Position numbers and translations under genes: made by a program. From the NCBI GenBank assembly GCA_024637315.1, contig JAGXFH010000031.1, positions 1 to 64,000 of the forward strand: a stretch of 64,000 bases of DNA, written 5' to 3'. Numbering within the stretch: position 1 is the stretch's first letter; each line of letters begins with the position of its first letter. The stretch is from Brevirhabdus sp. (GTDB lineage: Bacteria; Pseudomonadota; Alphaproteobacteria; Rhodobacterales; Rhodobacteraceae). A model generated the notes under the pieces. The model worked only from the letters and a program-made list of their open reading frames with translations. It was not told where the DNA came from and did no database searches. Below, one piece after another: positions 43,800-53,601 of this stretch.

Positions 43800-45692
43800 A
43801 TGGCAAGATTCGCATCCCAGGCGGATATCGACGCAATCGAAGGCGAACTGCCTTGGGAGAAGCGCGATGTCGCCTCGACCATGTATCAGTTTCTGACCCG
43901 GACCGCCGAGAAGCACGGCGATCGAAACGCGATCACCTTTCAGCTGATGTCCGATGAGAACGCCAGCGCCGAGACCCTGACATGGCGAACATTTCACCAA
44001 CAATCCGTTCAGGCGGCCAACCTTTTTCGCGATCTTGGCATCGGTGAGAAAGATGTCGTGGCCTATATCCTGCCCAACTGTACCGAGACGGCCGTTACCC
44101 TGATCGGTGGCGCGATCGCGGGTATTGCGTGTCCGATAAATCCGCTGCTGGAGCCTGAACAGATCAGTGCGATCCTGCGAGAGACCGGTGCGAGGGTTGT
44201 GGTCACGTTGAAGGCATTCCCGAAAACCGATGTCGCGCAGAAGGTTGCCGAGGCGGTCGGTCATGCGCCGAATGTCCGCTCCGTGCTCGAGGTCGATCTG
44301 TTGCGCTATCTTTCGCCTCCGAAAAGCTGGATCGTGCCGCTTATACGTCCGAAAAACCCGACGACGCACACCGCGAAGGTCAAGAATTTCGGCAAGGAAC
44401 TGGCCAAGCAGCCCAAGGTGCTGAAATTCGAGGACAGCAAGGGCGATCGCGTGGCCGCCCATTTCCATACCGGCGGTACGACCGGAATGCCGAAGGTCGC
44501 ACAGCACCAGTATTCCGGCATGATCTACAATGGCTGGTTGGGCCACACGCTATTGTTCAATGAAACCGACAACATCATCTGCCCGTTGCCACTGTTCCAT
44601 GTCTTCGCCTGCCATGTGATCTTGATGGCAATGATCTCTTCCGGGGCACATGTGGTCTTTCCAACGCCTGCCGGCTATCGCGGCGACGGTGTGTTCGACA
44701 ATTTCTGGAAACTCATCGAACGCTGGAACATCACATTCATCATCACCGTTCCGACCGCAATCGCCGCGTTGATGCAACGGTCGGTCAATGCCGATATATC
44801 ATCGGTCAAGACAGCTTTTTCCGGATCTTCGCCGCTGCCGCTAGAACTGTTCAAACGGTTCGAGAAGGCAACCGGCGTGACCATCGTCGAGGGCTACGGG
44901 CTGACGGAAGCTACCTGTCTTGTATCCTGCAATCCGGTCGATGGTCCGAAGAAGGTGGGTTCGATCGGGTTGCCGTTGCCCTACTCCAAGGTAAGAATTC
45001 TGGATTGCAATGCCGATGGCAGCGTCAAGCGCGAGATGGATGTAGATGAGATCGGCGAAATCTGCGTCAGCAATCCGGGCGTCTTTGTAGGCCAGACCTA
45101 TGTCGAGGCCGACAAGAACAAGGGACTGTTCGTCGACGGCACCTATCTTCGCACCGGCGATCTTGGTCGGGTCGACGCCGACGGTTACCTCTGGATAACC
45201 GGACGTGCGAAGGATCTGATCATCCGGGGCGGGCACAACATCGATCCGGCGGTGATTGAAGAGGCGCTGGCCGGGCACGATGCCGTGGCCATGGCCGGGG
45301 CGATCGGCCAGCCGGACAGCTTCGCTGGCGAACTGCCGTGTGTCTATGTCGAGCTTGTCAGTGGCGCCAAGGCGACCGAGAAAGAACTGATGGAGTTCGC
45401 CAAACAGCACATCCCGGAACGCGCCGCACTTCCCAAACACCTGGAAATAATACCGGAACTGCCAAAGACCGCTGTCGGCAAGATCCTGAAGAACGAACTG
45501 AGGAAACTGGCAATTGCGCGAGTTTATGATGCCGCGCTGAAGGAGGCTGGCATCGCCGCCGAGGTCGTCGAGGTCGTCGAGGACAAGAAACGCGGCCTCG
45601 TGGCGAAGATTCGCAAGACCGGTGAGCAAGATGACGCCGAATTGGCGACATTGTTAGGCGAATTCACGCGGCCGTGGGAAACGACAAAATAG
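43800..45692 (+). CDS. Acyl-CoA synthetase (AMP-forming)
   Basis: A 630-residue adenylate-forming enzyme that activates fatty or other organic acids to CoA thioesters. Motifs in order: HFHTGGTTGMPK (P-loop, near residue 221), VEGYGLTEATCLVS, RTGDLGRVDADGYLWITGRAKD, and the final catalytic Lys in PKTAVGKILKNELRK. A charged insert near 175-210 and a C-terminal extension of ~40 residues after the catalytic Lys are longer than in typical members. GGGAGG lies upstream of the ATG. It appears monocistronic. The substrate is not clear from the sequence. Confidence 0.9.
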   Translation: MARFASQADIDAIEGELPWEKRDVASTMYQFLTRTAEKHGDRNAITFQLMSDENASAETLTWRTFHQQSVQAANLFRDLGIGEKDVVAYILPNCTETAVTLIGGAIAGIACPINPLLEPEQISAILRETGARVVVTLKAFPKTDVAQKVAEAVGHAPNVRSVLEVDLLRYLSPPKSWIVPLIRPKNPTTHTAKVKNFGKELAKQPKVLKFEDSKGDRVAAHFHTGGTTGMPKVAQHQYSGMIYNGWLGHTLLFNETDNIICPLPLFHVFACHVILMAMISSGAHVVFPTPAGYRGDGVFDNFWKLIERWNITFIITVPTAIAALMQRSVNADISSVKTAFSGSSPLPLELFKRFEKATGVTIVEGYGLTEATCLVSCNPVDGPKKVGSIGLPLPYSKVRILDCNADGSVKREMDVDEIGEICVSNPGVFVGQTYVEADKNKGLFVDGTYLRTGDLGRVDADGYLWITGRAKDLIIRGGHNIDPAVIEEALAGHDAVAMAGAIGQPDSFAGELPCVYVELVSGAKATEKELMEFAKQHIPERAALPKHLEIIPELPKTAVGKILKNELRKLAIARVYDAALKEAGIAAEVVEVVEDKKRGLVAKIRKTGEQDDAELATLLGEFTRPWETTK

Positions 45693-45786
45693 CCCACAAC
45701 CTCGGGGTGTACCTGGCTGAATGCCTTGAAAGATTTAACAAAATCTTATCTTTGACTCTTTCTGAACGATTGCATGACAGGCTTGA

Positions 45787-45815
45787 AATCAACCCAACTA
45801 TCTCTTGGGTTGATT
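45787..45815. terminator. Hairpin after the acyl-CoA synthetase gene
   Basis: An 11-bp perfect stem (AATCAACCCAA / TTGGGTTGATT) with a seven-base loop, 95 bases after the stop. No T run follows on the plus strand; it may end the transcript or protect it. Confidence 0.4.
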
Positions 45816-45894
45816 GCCTTGACCTTAACTCGCGTTTTCCATCTTATTGCCACAATTGCCACGTTATCTCGATGCACGGGGTAGGAGGACTTAA

Positions 45895-46113
45895 ATGATA
45901 ATCGCATTCATCGCCATCGGTATGGTCTTCGGCGCGCTTGCAAGCGTAGTTTCGTTGCTGACGGGGGGAACCGTTCTGATGGCATTTGTGATTTATGGCG
46001 GCGTCGGCTGTTCGATCACAATGCTGGCGATCGCCGCGTTACTGATCACCTCTGGACTGCGCGAAAGCCAGGACGATTGGTCCGACACCGAACCCAGCAC
46101 TGCCTCGGCTTGA
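45895..46113 (+). CDS. Small two-helix membrane protein
   Basis: A 72-residue protein with two hydrophobic segments (residues ~2-24 and ~27-52) and an acidic Ser/Thr-rich tail (SQDDWSDTEPST). GGAGG lies six bases before the ATG. No family is recognised. It stands alone between two hairpin or tRNA regions. Confidence 0.6.
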   Translation: MIIAFIAIGMVFGALASVVSLLTGGTVLMAFVIYGGVGCSITMLAIAALLITSGLRESQDDWSDTEPSTASA

Positions 46114-46135
46114 ACAGCGAATTCAGCAGCACGAA

Positions 46136-46427
46136 TTAGCGTATGATCCGGCAATTGTCGGAACTCGATATGCAGGAATCGGCGGCCAACGACCGCGATT
46201 CCTTCGGGGTCGTAGAAACGATCTGGCCCCAGTCCCGGCGATCCTTCGCCCAGAACACCCGATAAAGTCCCGCCCTCCGGCCCGGCCACGTCGACCAGCC
46301 GAATGCGATGCGCGTCCAGATCCGCGATCACGAGGCGACCAGACCCATCGAAATCAAGATATCTCTGCCCGGGCAGGCGGGATTTCACGGCGTCGACGAC
46401 CTGCAAGCGATCGAGGTCGGGCGAATA
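46136..46427 (-). pseudogene. Remnant of an NHL-repeat protein gene
   Basis: The minus strand reads in frame as RYLDFDGSGRLVIADLDAHRI, then GEGSPGLGPDRFYDPEGIAVVG, typical of NHL propeller repeats. A frameshift then moves the reading to the frame giving SSDNCRIIR and a TAA stop at 46136-46138. There is no start, and a TAG lies just upstream. It is thus a C-terminal fragment of a longer gene. It lies just beyond the 3' end of tRNA-Leu, a common place for integration and later deletion. Confidence 0.6.
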
Positions 46428-46551
46428 CTACACCAAGTAATGTCAGTAAAATGCGCACTCCGGTCGCCGGGGCTCTCCGCCAAGCCCAACAGGAATCGCC
46501 ACGCTATCCGGTAAAACCGACAAGAGGCTTTATGATGGAGATGGATCGAGA

Positions 46552-46638
46552 TGGTGCGGTCGAGAAGACTCGAACTTCCACGGGTGTTACCCCACAGCGA
46601 CCTCAACGCTGCGCGTCTACCAATTCCGCCACGACCGC
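46552..46638 (-). tRNA. tRNA-Leu (anticodon GAG)
   Basis: Read on the minus strand, the acceptor stem GCGGTCG pairs with CGACCGC, followed by A and an encoded CCA. The anticodon stem CAGCG/CGCTG encloses TTGAGGT, giving GAG. A long variable arm (class II) and the T-loop TTCGAGT are present. Confidence 0.96.
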
Positions 46639-46660
46639 ACGTCCTGACATGGTGCCGCGC

Positions 46661-46689
46661 TTCATAGCGAAGGGATTTGAGGATGTGAA
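46661..46689 (-). promoter_or_regulatory. Candidate sigma-70 promoter for tRNA-Leu
   Basis: On the minus strand TTCACA and TATGAA are 17 bases apart, and the -10 box ends 22 bases before the tRNA. Confidence 0.4.
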
Positions 46690-46761
46690 GCGGAAATTCA
46701 GGGCACCCAGCGAACACCATGCCCCCGCGCCACCGGCCGCGGCGCAGGGGAACAGAGGTGC

Positions 46762-48069
46762 TTACTGATCGACGGCAAAGACCGGCAGCGCCGCCGCCCC
46801 GGCGGCGGGTGCGCTTCCGGCTTCAAGCGCGGGGCCGCCCGTCAGCGTGAAAGCCGCCTTGCGGATCAGGTCGCTGCGCTCGGGCTGGCCCGGCGCAAAC
46901 ACCGCCTCGGACCCGCTGGAAACCGCAGCCAGCCCCATCTCGTACCAGGCCAGCGCCAGATCGGGCCGCTTGCTGGCCCCGAAACCCTGCGCCAGATGAT
47001 GGCCCATCAGCTCGCCATAAGCGCCCTCGCCCAAAACCGCCAGCAACAGCGCCGAGCCGATCGCAACGTCGAGGTTGTCGGTGCGATAGCCGACCGAAAG
47101 GCAGATCTTCGCAGTCCCTGAAAGCTGCGCCGGCGACATGCCGCTTTGCAGAACGAACCCGCCCACATCCTTCAAGACATCATCCTGCGATTTCAGTGAC
47201 AGGGCAGCCACGTGATCCTTCATCGCCGGGCCGAAACCATCACATTGCTGCGCGATTTGCTGCGGCGTGAAGCCCTGCACCTTGCCCGCCAGTTCCTCGC
47301 CCCTGGCGATCGCATAGGTTCGCGCCAGGCAGAACTGCTCGTTGAGCGCAAATGCTGCGTCGCTCATCGAGGCAAGCGTGGTAAAGCCGCCATTGCTGTT
47401 GGTCAGCAGGCTGACTGTGTTGCAATGCGAGGCCAGTGAAGCTTGCGTATCTCCGCCCATGAAATTCGGCAAGACCAGGGTCGGCGCGGCGGCTTCGGTG
47501 ACTTCCGGGGCCTCTTCGTAACTCGGGGCCACGACCACCACGTTGGGGGCTGCGGGCTGCGCCTGCGGCGTGCCGATGCCCGCCATCTCGTTGCGGTAGG
47601 CGGTCAGAAGCCCCTTCGGTCCCATCGGGTTGGCCGCGATCTGCTGGTTCGTCACCGGCCCACCGGCCAGAGCGCGGCGATAAGAAGTCAGCAGGAAGTC
47701 CTTTTCATACTGGCTGAGTTCCCCGGTCGAGGAATATCCCATGTGCAACTGGTACGACGCGATCGCGGCGCGCGAATTACGCCCCAATACGCCATCGGGA
47801 GTCCCGGCCGGAAACCCGAAATAGTTCAGCGCCATCTGCGTCTCGCGCCGCTCGGCGCGCTCAGCGCTGGACACGGCAGGGACCGAGCGATAAACCGTTC
47901 GTGTCCGGGTTTGCTGCCGGTTCTTGTTGGCCTCGTTGACGATTACGCCGCCGATCACCCCGCCTACGATGCCGCCCAACAGATCGCCGCCATCCGCCGT
48001 CGCCCGCGTCACCGGCGTCGCGACCAGGCCGAAAGCCAGGCAGATCATTGTCAATTGCTTCGAAATCAT
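46762..48069 (-). CDS. Exported peptidoglycan-binding-like domain protein
   Basis: A 435-residue protein with a signal peptide (MISKQLTMICLAFGLVATPVTRA) and a glycine-rich helix (GGIVGGVIGGVIV) just after it. Residues ~75-125 resemble a peptidoglycan-binding type 1 domain (MALNYFGFPAGTPDGVLGRNSRAAIASYQ). The large C-terminal part contains several cysteines and SEL1-like helical pairs (GYRTDNLDVAIGSALLLAVLG, RPDLALAWYEMGLAA). The ATG at 48069 has GGAGGG upstream and is preferred over one eight codons earlier. A periplasmic, wall-associated role is likely; the exact function is unknown. Confidence 0.75.
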   Translation of the reverse strand: MISKQLTMICLAFGLVATPVTRATADGGDLLGGIVGGVIGGVIVNEANKNRQQTRTRTVYRSVPAVSSAERAERRETQMALNYFGFPAGTPDGVLGRNSRAAIASYQLHMGYSSTGELSQYEKDFLLTSYRRALAGGPVTNQQIAANPMGPKGLLTAYRNEMAGIGTPQAQPAAPNVVVVAPSYEEAPEVTEAAAPTLVLPNFMGGDTQASLASHCNTVSLLTNSNGGFTTLASMSDAAFALNEQFCLARTYAIARGEELAGKVQGFTPQQIAQQCDGFGPAMKDHVAALSLKSQDDVLKDVGGFVLQSGMSPAQLSGTAKICLSVGYRTDNLDVAIGSALLLAVLGEGAYGELMGHHLAQGFGASKRPDLALAWYEMGLAAVSSGSEAVFAPGQPERSDLIRKAAFTLTGGPALEAGSAPAAGAAALPVFAVDQ

Positions 48070-48193
48070 GTCATCCCTCCAGGTAATAAACACGCAAAAA
48101 CACCAAAACAGTCTACCATGCGGCGGGCTTTTGCAAAAATACTTTTGCCGGTGCGGACAGCCGCCGGCAGCCGCCGGCAGCCGGAGAATGTAG

Positions 48194-48865
48194 ATGAGCA
48201 GTCTCGAATGGCGGATCAGCGATGGCCTGACAGGATATGACTCGGCGGTGTCGTCGATGGAGGCGCGTGCCGCCGAGATCGCGGCTGGCCGCAGCCCGGA
48301 ACTCGTCTGGCTGGTCGAACACCCACCTCTTTACACCGCCGGCACCAGCGCCAATGCCGGCGACCTGACCGATCCAGACCGCTTTCCGGTTCATGCCAGC
48401 AAGCGCGGCGGGCAATACACCTATCATGGGCCGGGCCAGCGCGTGGCCTACGCGATGCTCGACCTCAATACCCGCGGCCGCGACGTTCGCAAATTCGTCT
48501 GCGCGCTGGAAAACTGGGTGATCACCACACTTGCCGAATTCAACGTCAGGGGTGAGCACCGCGAAGGCCGTGTCGGCGTCTGGGTCACGCGCCCTGACAA
48601 GCCGCCGCTGCCCGACGGCACTTTGCGCGAAGACAAGATCGCCGCCATCGGTGTGCGGCTGCGCAAATGGGTCAGCTTTCACGGGGTCGCAATCAATGTC
48701 GATCCCGATCTTTCGCATTACGGTGGCATTGTGCCCTGCGGCATCACCAATCACGGCGTAACCAGTCTTGTCGACCTTGGCCTGCCGGTAACGATGGCCG
48801 ACCTTGACCTTGCGCTCAAACACAGCTTTCATCGGGTGTTCGACTCTGACGCCACCCGCCCTTAA
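48194..48865 (+). CDS. lipB: Octanoyltransferase (lipoate biosynthesis)
   Basis: A 223-residue enzyme that moves octanoyl groups from acyl carrier protein to lipoyl domains. The catalytic Lys/Cys dyad is visible: a Lys near 149 ([12 protein letters not shown]) and Cys near 182 ([11 protein letters not shown]). [12 protein letters not shown] and [11 protein letters not shown] are family hallmarks. A short GC-rich tandem repeat (CAGCCGCCGG units, 48162-48184) precedes the start. It is divergent from the preceding gene. Confidence 0.95.
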   Translation: MSSLEWRISDGLTGYDSAVSSMEARAAEIAAGRSPELVWLVEHPPLYTAGTSANAGDLTDPDRFPVHASKRGGQYTYHGPGQRVAYAMLDLNTRGRDVRKFVCALENWVITTLAEFNVRGEHREGRVGVWVTRPDKPPLPDGTLREDKIAAIGVRLRKWVSFHGVAINVDPDLSHYGGIVPCGITNHGVTSLVDLGLPVTMADLDLALKHSFHRVFDSDATRP

Positions 48866-48955
48866 CCTCGGGGATGCGACAATTCCGCCCTCGAAATCAT
48901 GTCTGACCAACCTATAATCTCACCTTGAATGGACAATTCAAACCAAAGGATGATC

Positions 48956-49414
48956 ATGAGACACCTGATCCTTGCAGCAGCCACCCTCAGCTTCGTCGGC
49001 CCGGCCTTCGCCGAGGGCGATATCGAGGCGGGCGAAAACGACTTCAAGAAATGTAGAGCCTGCCACCTGATCGCCAGCGCCGAAGAAGTGATCCAAAAGG
49101 GCGGAAAGACCGGCCCGAACCTATTCGGCGTCATCGGCCGTGCTGCGGCCAGCGCCGAGGATTTCAAATATGGCGCATCGCTGATCGAGGCCGGTGAGGC
49201 CGGACTGGTCTGGGATCAGGAGAATATGGTGGCCTATCTCGCCGACCCGAACGGGTTCCTCAAGGAAGTAACCGGGGATTCGGGGGCGAGGTCGAAAATG
49301 ACCTTCAGGCTGAAGGACGGCGAGGATGTCGTGGCCTATCTGGCCAGCCTGTCGCCCGAATCCGGAGAATCCGACGAAGAAACAGAAGAGTCGGGCGAAG
49401 AAAACGACAGCTAG
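48956..49414 (+). CDS. Soluble periplasmic cytochrome c (c2/c552-like)
   Basis: A 152-residue class I cytochrome c with signal peptide (MRHLILAAATLSFVGPAFA) and CRACH at 33-37; the axial Met is likely in SKMTF near 118. The C-terminal ~20 residues are almost all Glu, Ser, Asp and Gly. It is upstream of the aa3 oxidase subunit I gene, so it may be its electron donor. The start was taken at 48956, where AAAGGA is five bases upstream. Confidence 0.9.
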   Translation: MRHLILAAATLSFVGPAFAEGDIEAGENDFKKCRACHLIASAEEVIQKGGKTGPNLFGVIGRAAASAEDFKYGASLIEAGEAGLVWDQENMVAYLADPNGFLKEVTGDSGARSKMTFRLKDGEDVVAYLASLSPESGESDEETEESGEENDS

Positions 49415-49444
49415 TCGCAGACTGCGGCATCACGGAGTGTTGAG

Positions 49445-49474
49445 CCGCCCCGTTTCATCGGCTAAACGGGGCGG
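49445..49474 (+). terminator. Hairpin between the cytochrome c and oxidase genes
   Basis: CCGCCCCGTTT pairs with AAACGGGGCGG over 11 bp around an eight-base loop. No T run follows, but the stem is very stable. It divides the two neighbouring respiratory genes. Confidence 0.55.
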
Positions 49475-49525
49475 GAAAGTCTGGCGGCGTGACCGCCGAT
49501 CAGGGACGCGTCAGGAGAGAACAAG

Positions 49526-51199
49526 ATGGCAGATGCAGCTGCGCACGGCCATGAACATCACGACGAGCGGAGCTTCTTCACTCGCTGGTTCATGTCCACC
49601 AACCACAAAGACATTGGTATCCTATACCTGTTTACCGGCGGTCTCGTCGGCTTCATCTCGGTAGCCTTCACCGTCTACATGCGGATGGAGCTGATGCAGC
49701 CGGGTGTGCAGTTCATGTGCCTTGAAGGCGCACGTCTGACGGCAGCGGCGGCTGGCGAGTGTACGCCGAACGGCCATCTTTGGAACGTTCTGGTCACGGG
49801 CCACGGCATCCTGATGATGTTCTTCGTGGTCATTCCGGCGCTCTTCGGCGGTTTCGGCAACTACTTCATGCCCCTGCACATCGGTGCGCCGGACATGGCC
49901 TTTCCGCGGATGAACAACCTGTCATACTGGATGTATGTCGCTGGCACGGCGCTGGCTGTCGCTTCGGTGCTGTCGCCGGGAGGCAACGGGCAGCTGGGCT
50001 CTGGCGTGGGCTGGGTTCTCTATCCGCCGCTCTCGGTGCGAGAGACTGGCATGTCGATGGACCTTGCGATCTTCGCGGTGCACCTCTCGGGTGCCTCCTC
50101 GATCCTCGGCGCGATCAACATGATTACCACGTTCCTGAACATGCGCGCGCCCGGCATGACCCTGTTCAAGGTGCCACTGTTCGCCTGGTCGATCTTCGTC
50201 ACGGCCTGGCTGATCCTGTTGTCGCTGCCGGTTCTGGCGGGTGCGATCACCATGCTGCTGACCGACCGGAACTTCGGAACCACCTTCTTTGACCCCGCGG
50301 GAGGTGGAGACCCGGTTCTCTACCAGCATATCCTGTGGTTCTTCGGTCACCCCGAGGTCTACATCGTGATTCTGCCGGGCTTCGGCATCATCAGCCATGT
50401 CATCGCCACCTTTTCGAAGAAGCCGGTCTTCGGCTATCTGCCGATGGTCTGGGCGCTGATCGCGATCGGCGCGCTGGGTTTCGTCGTCTGGGCTCACCAT
50501 ATGTATACTGTCGGGATGAGCCTGACCCAGCAGAGCTACTTCATGTTGGCCACGATGGTGATCGCGGTGCCCACGGGCATCAAGATCTTCAGCTGGATCG
50601 CAACGATGTGGAAAGGTTCGGTCGAGTTCAAGACGCCGATGCTCTGGGCCTTCGGGTTCCTGTTCCTGTTCACCGTCGGCGGCGTCACCGGCATCGTTCT
50701 GTCCCAGGCCGCCATCGACCGCGCCTATCATGACACCTACTATGTCGTGGCGCATTTCCACTACGTCATGTCGATCGGCGCAGCCTTCTGCATCTTCGCA
50801 GGGGTCTATTACTGGATCGGCAAGATGTCTGGTAGGCAATATCCGGAATGGGCCGGAAAGTTGCACTTCTGGGTGTTCTTCATCGGCACCAACCTGACCT
50901 TCTTCCCGCAGCACTTCCTTGGTCGTCAGGGCATGCCACGCCGCTACATCGACTACCCAGAGGCTTTCGCCTACTGGAACTGGTGGTCGTCGCTCGGCGC
51001 ATTCATGTCCTTCGCCTCGTTCGTCTTTTTCATCGGCGTCGTGTTCTACACCTTGCGCTACGGCAAGCGTGTGACCGAAAACAACTATTGGAACGAGCAT
51101 GCCGATACGCTGGAATGGACCCTGCCCTCGCCGCCGCCCGAACACACGTTCGAGACGCTGCCGAAGCAGTCCGACTGGGATCGCGGCCACGCCCATTGA
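49526..51199 (+). CDS. ctaD: Cytochrome c oxidase subunit I, aa3 type
   Basis: The 557-residue catalytic subunit of an A-family heme-copper oxidase. It reduces O2 to water and pumps protons. Ligands are visible: H93 (VTGHGILM, heme a), and H275, E277 and Y279 (GHPEVYIVI, CuB His and cross-linked Tyr), HH near 324 (WAHHMYTVG), and HFHYVMSIG near 411 for heme a3 and a. [11 protein letters not shown] is the N-terminal hallmark. GGAGAG lies upstream of the ATG. Subunits II and III are not in the window. Confidence 0.97.
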   Translation: MADAAAHGHEHHDERSFFTRWFMSTNHKDIGILYLFTGGLVGFISVAFTVYMRMELMQPGVQFMCLEGARLTAAAAGECTPNGHLWNVLVTGHGILMMFFVVIPALFGGFGNYFMPLHIGAPDMAFPRMNNLSYWMYVAGTALAVASVLSPGGNGQLGSGVGWVLYPPLSVRETGMSMDLAIFAVHLSGASSILGAINMITTFLNMRAPGMTLFKVPLFAWSIFVTAWLILLSLPVLAGAITMLLTDRNFGTTFFDPAGGGDPVLYQHILWFFGHPEVYIVILPGFGIISHVIATFSKKPVFGYLPMVWALIAIGALGFVVWAHHMYTVGMSLTQQSYFMLATMVIAVPTGIKIFSWIATMWKGSVEFKTPMLWAFGFLFLFTVGGVTGIVLSQAAIDRAYHDTYYVVAHFHYVMSIGAAFCIFAGVYYWIGKMSGRQYPEWAGKLHFWVFFIGTNLTFFPQHFLGRQGMPRRYIDYPEAFAYWNWWSSLGAFMSFASFVFFIGVVFYTLRYGKRVTENNYWNEHADTLEWTLPSPPPEHTFETLPKQSDWDRGHAH

Positions 51200-51209
51200 G
51201 GGATAGTGC

Positions 51210-51740
51210 ATGCCCTTCGAATGGGATGACAAGACCGAAGGGGCCCCGGTACGATCCGGGGCCTTTTCCTTTGAGGCCGGCGACGAACCTGCGGTCCATA
51301 TCATCCTCTGGCCGCACCGCTCGCTGCCCAGACGCGGCTTTGCCGCATTCATCGCGATCACTTTCACGATGTTGATGATCCCGCTCTTTGCGGTGCTTGG
51401 CACCCTGGCGCTCTGGGGACTCCTGCCTTTCCTTATCGGCACGCTGGCGCTGATGTGGTACTTTCTCGAACGCAGCTACACCGATGGTCGCTTGACCGAG
51501 GAACTCCGCCTCTGGTCGGATCGCATCGAGTTGACCCGCACCAATCCTCACGGCCCGGCGCAGGACTGGCACGCCAACCCGCACTGGGTGCAGCTTGCGC
51601 TCGCCCCCAAGCATGGCCCGGTCGAGAACTACCTCACCCTCAAAGGCAACAACCGCGAGGTCGAGCTTGGCGCCTTCCTTGCCCCTGAAGAGCGCGCTGA
51701 CCTTCATGAGCGTCTGGCGCGCGCGCTGGCGCAGGTCTGA
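51210..51740 (+). CDS. DUF2244 membrane protein
   Basis: A 176-residue protein with two central helices (residues ~50-92) and a soluble tail; the HIILWPHRSLPRRGF and FLIGTLALMWYFLERSYTDG segments are typical of DUF2244. Genes of this family are commonly beside oxidase genes. It begins ten bases after ctaD, so it is probably cotranscribed and may assist the oxidase. Function is unproven. Confidence 0.82.
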   Translation: MPFEWDDKTEGAPVRSGAFSFEAGDEPAVHIILWPHRSLPRRGFAAFIAITFTMLMIPLFAVLGTLALWGLLPFLIGTLALMWYFLERSYTDGRLTEELRLWSDRIELTRTNPHGPAQDWHANPHWVQLALAPKHGPVENYLTLKGNNREVELGAFLAPEERADLHERLARALAQV

Positions 51741-51844
51741 CGTCGGCTTGAATGCCGCCAAGCGATCGATCTTGATGCGGATCTACGCAAACGACCGAGT
51801 GCCGGAGTAACCTGTCACTGTCATCGCCATCACGTGTCTCAGCC

Positions 51845-52162
51845 ATGAATACCGCAGAACACGCACGTCCGGGCCAACAGATGCCCGGCAGCGCGGTGCT
51901 GCCCTTTTTCGTGCTGACGTCCGGCCTCGCTTGGGGGATCTTCGCGACCTTAATCTTTCTGGCCGACCTGGCTACCGCGTTCGGCGGGATCATCGGCTCT
52001 CATCCGCTCTTCAGCCTCGCCGTCTACACGCCCATCGTTGCGGTCATCGTCGCCTGGCTCAACCGTGCAACGATGTTCAGCCGCGCCGAAGTGGTGACCA
52101 CCGTCTTGGGCCAGGCACCGACCGAACCCGTTTGCAGTATGCCTCGCGCTGACGCAAACTGA
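51845..52162 (+). CDS. Small two-helix membrane protein, possibly a truncated CPBP protease
   Basis: A 105-residue product with two hydrophobic segments (residues ~17-45 and ~52-72) and a polar tail. The first ~75 residues look like the N-terminus of a CPBP/CAAX-type membrane protease (FFVLTSGLAWGIFATL, then PLFSLAVYTPIVAVIVAWLNR), but the catalytic motifs are absent. It may be a cut-off gene or a small functional protein. The ribosome site is weak. Confidence 0.45.
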   Translation: MNTAEHARPGQQMPGSAVLPFFVLTSGLAWGIFATLIFLADLATAFGGIIGSHPLFSLAVYTPIVAVIVAWLNRATMFSRAEVVTTVLGQAPTEPVCSMPRADAN

Positions 52163-52197
52163 CCGGCAGCACACTAGGCGAACAGGAGACGTGTAGC

Positions 52198-53457
52198 ATG
52201 AAGGTTGTCGTTATGGGGGCTGGCGTCATCGGCGTCACCACTGCCTATTATCTTGCCCGCCAAGGTGTCGAGGTCACGGTCATCGACCGCCAGGCCGGAC
52301 CGGGACTGGAAACCAGCTATGCCAATGCCGGTGAACTGTCTTACGGCATGACATCGCCCTGGGCCGCCCCGGGCGTTCCGATGAAGGCATTGAAATGGCT
52401 ATTCATGAAGCGCCGCCCGCTTTTCATCTGGCCGCTGATCAGCCCGACCATGTGGAAATGGGGTGCCCAGATGGTGATGAACTGCAATGAGAAAAGCTAC
52501 GAGATCAACAAGTCCCGTATGGTCCGGATATCGAACTACAGCCGCGACGTGATGCCCGAACTGATCGAGGAGACGGGCATCGACTATGAGGGCCGCGAAC
52601 AGGGCACGCTGCAACTTTTCCGTACCGAAAAACAGCTGAAGGGCTCGAAGGCCGATCAGGAAATCCTGGCGCAGTTCGACTCGCCCTACGACGTGCTCGA
52701 CCGTGACGGCTGCATCTCGGTCGAACCGGCGCTGGCGGAAGTGCGCGAGAAATTCGTCGGTGGGTTACGCCTGCTGGCCGATCGGACCGGCGACTGCCGG
52801 CTGTTCACCATGGCGCTGGCGGACAAATGCGCCGAGATGGGCGTGGAATTCCAGTACGGCCAGTCTATCCGCCGGATCGCCATCGAGGATGGCAAGGTCG
52901 TCGGCGTCGATACCGAACCGGCGGGCCGGATCACAGGCGACAAGTATGTCTGCGCGCTTGGCAGTTTCGGCCCGATGGTGCTGCGCCCGATCGGGATCAA
53001 GCTGCCGGTCTATCCGGTCAAGGGCTACTCTGTGACCCTGCCCGTCACCGATGACGCCTATGCGCCGCAATCCACCATCATGGACGAGACCCACAAGGTT
53101 GCGATCACCCGCCTTGGCGACCGCATTCGCGTCGCCGGCACCGCCGAGATCGTCGGCTATTCCAACCGCCTTGGTCCACATGCCACCGACACCGTGCGCC
53201 ACGTCATCAGCGATCTCTTTCCGAAAGGCGGCGACATATCGAAGGCCGAAGGCTGGACTGGCTTGCGTCCGATGACCCCCGACGGCACCCCGGTGATGGG
53301 CGAAACCCGCTACGAGAACCTATACCTCAATACCGGACACGGTACGCTTGGCTGGACGATGGCCTGCGGCTCGGGCCGCGCCGTGGCCGACGTTGTCTGC
53401 GGCAAGGAGCCAGAGATCTCCTTCGACGGCCTGACCGCGGCGCGGTACCTGCAGTAG
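52198..53457 (+). CDS. dadA: D-amino-acid dehydrogenase, small subunit type
   Basis: A 419-residue FAD-dependent oxidase-fold enzyme that deaminates D-amino acids, such as D-Ala, and feeds electrons to the respiratory chain. The FAD-binding GAGVIG (7-12), the SYANAGELSYG segment, and the late NTGHGTLGWTMACGSGR motif agree with DadA. Its context near the oxidases is coincidental or physiological. The start has GGAGA upstream. Confidence 0.92.
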   Translation: MKVVVMGAGVIGVTTAYYLARQGVEVTVIDRQAGPGLETSYANAGELSYGMTSPWAAPGVPMKALKWLFMKRRPLFIWPLISPTMWKWGAQMVMNCNEKSYEINKSRMVRISNYSRDVMPELIEETGIDYEGREQGTLQLFRTEKQLKGSKADQEILAQFDSPYDVLDRDGCISVEPALAEVREKFVGGLRLLADRTGDCRLFTMALADKCAEMGVEFQYGQSIRRIAIEDGKVVGVDTEPAGRITGDKYVCALGSFGPMVLRPIGIKLPVYPVKGYSVTLPVTDDAYAPQSTIMDETHKVAITRLGDRIRVAGTAEIVGYSNRLGPHATDTVRHVISDLFPKGGDISKAEGWTGLRPMTPDGTPVMGETRYENLYLNTGHGTLGWTMACGSGRAVADVVCGKEPEISFDGLTAARYLQ

Positions 53458-53601
53458 GACGCTGATCGGTGTGCCGGTGATCGCGCCGGTCGTGGGTGGC
53501 GAAGAATGTCTGCGCAAAGGCGGGTCTGCGGGGAAGATCTTGTCATCCGCTTCTGGTGCAGCCCTTACAACGCCGCACCAGCTTCCACTTTGCAGCTTCG
53601 T

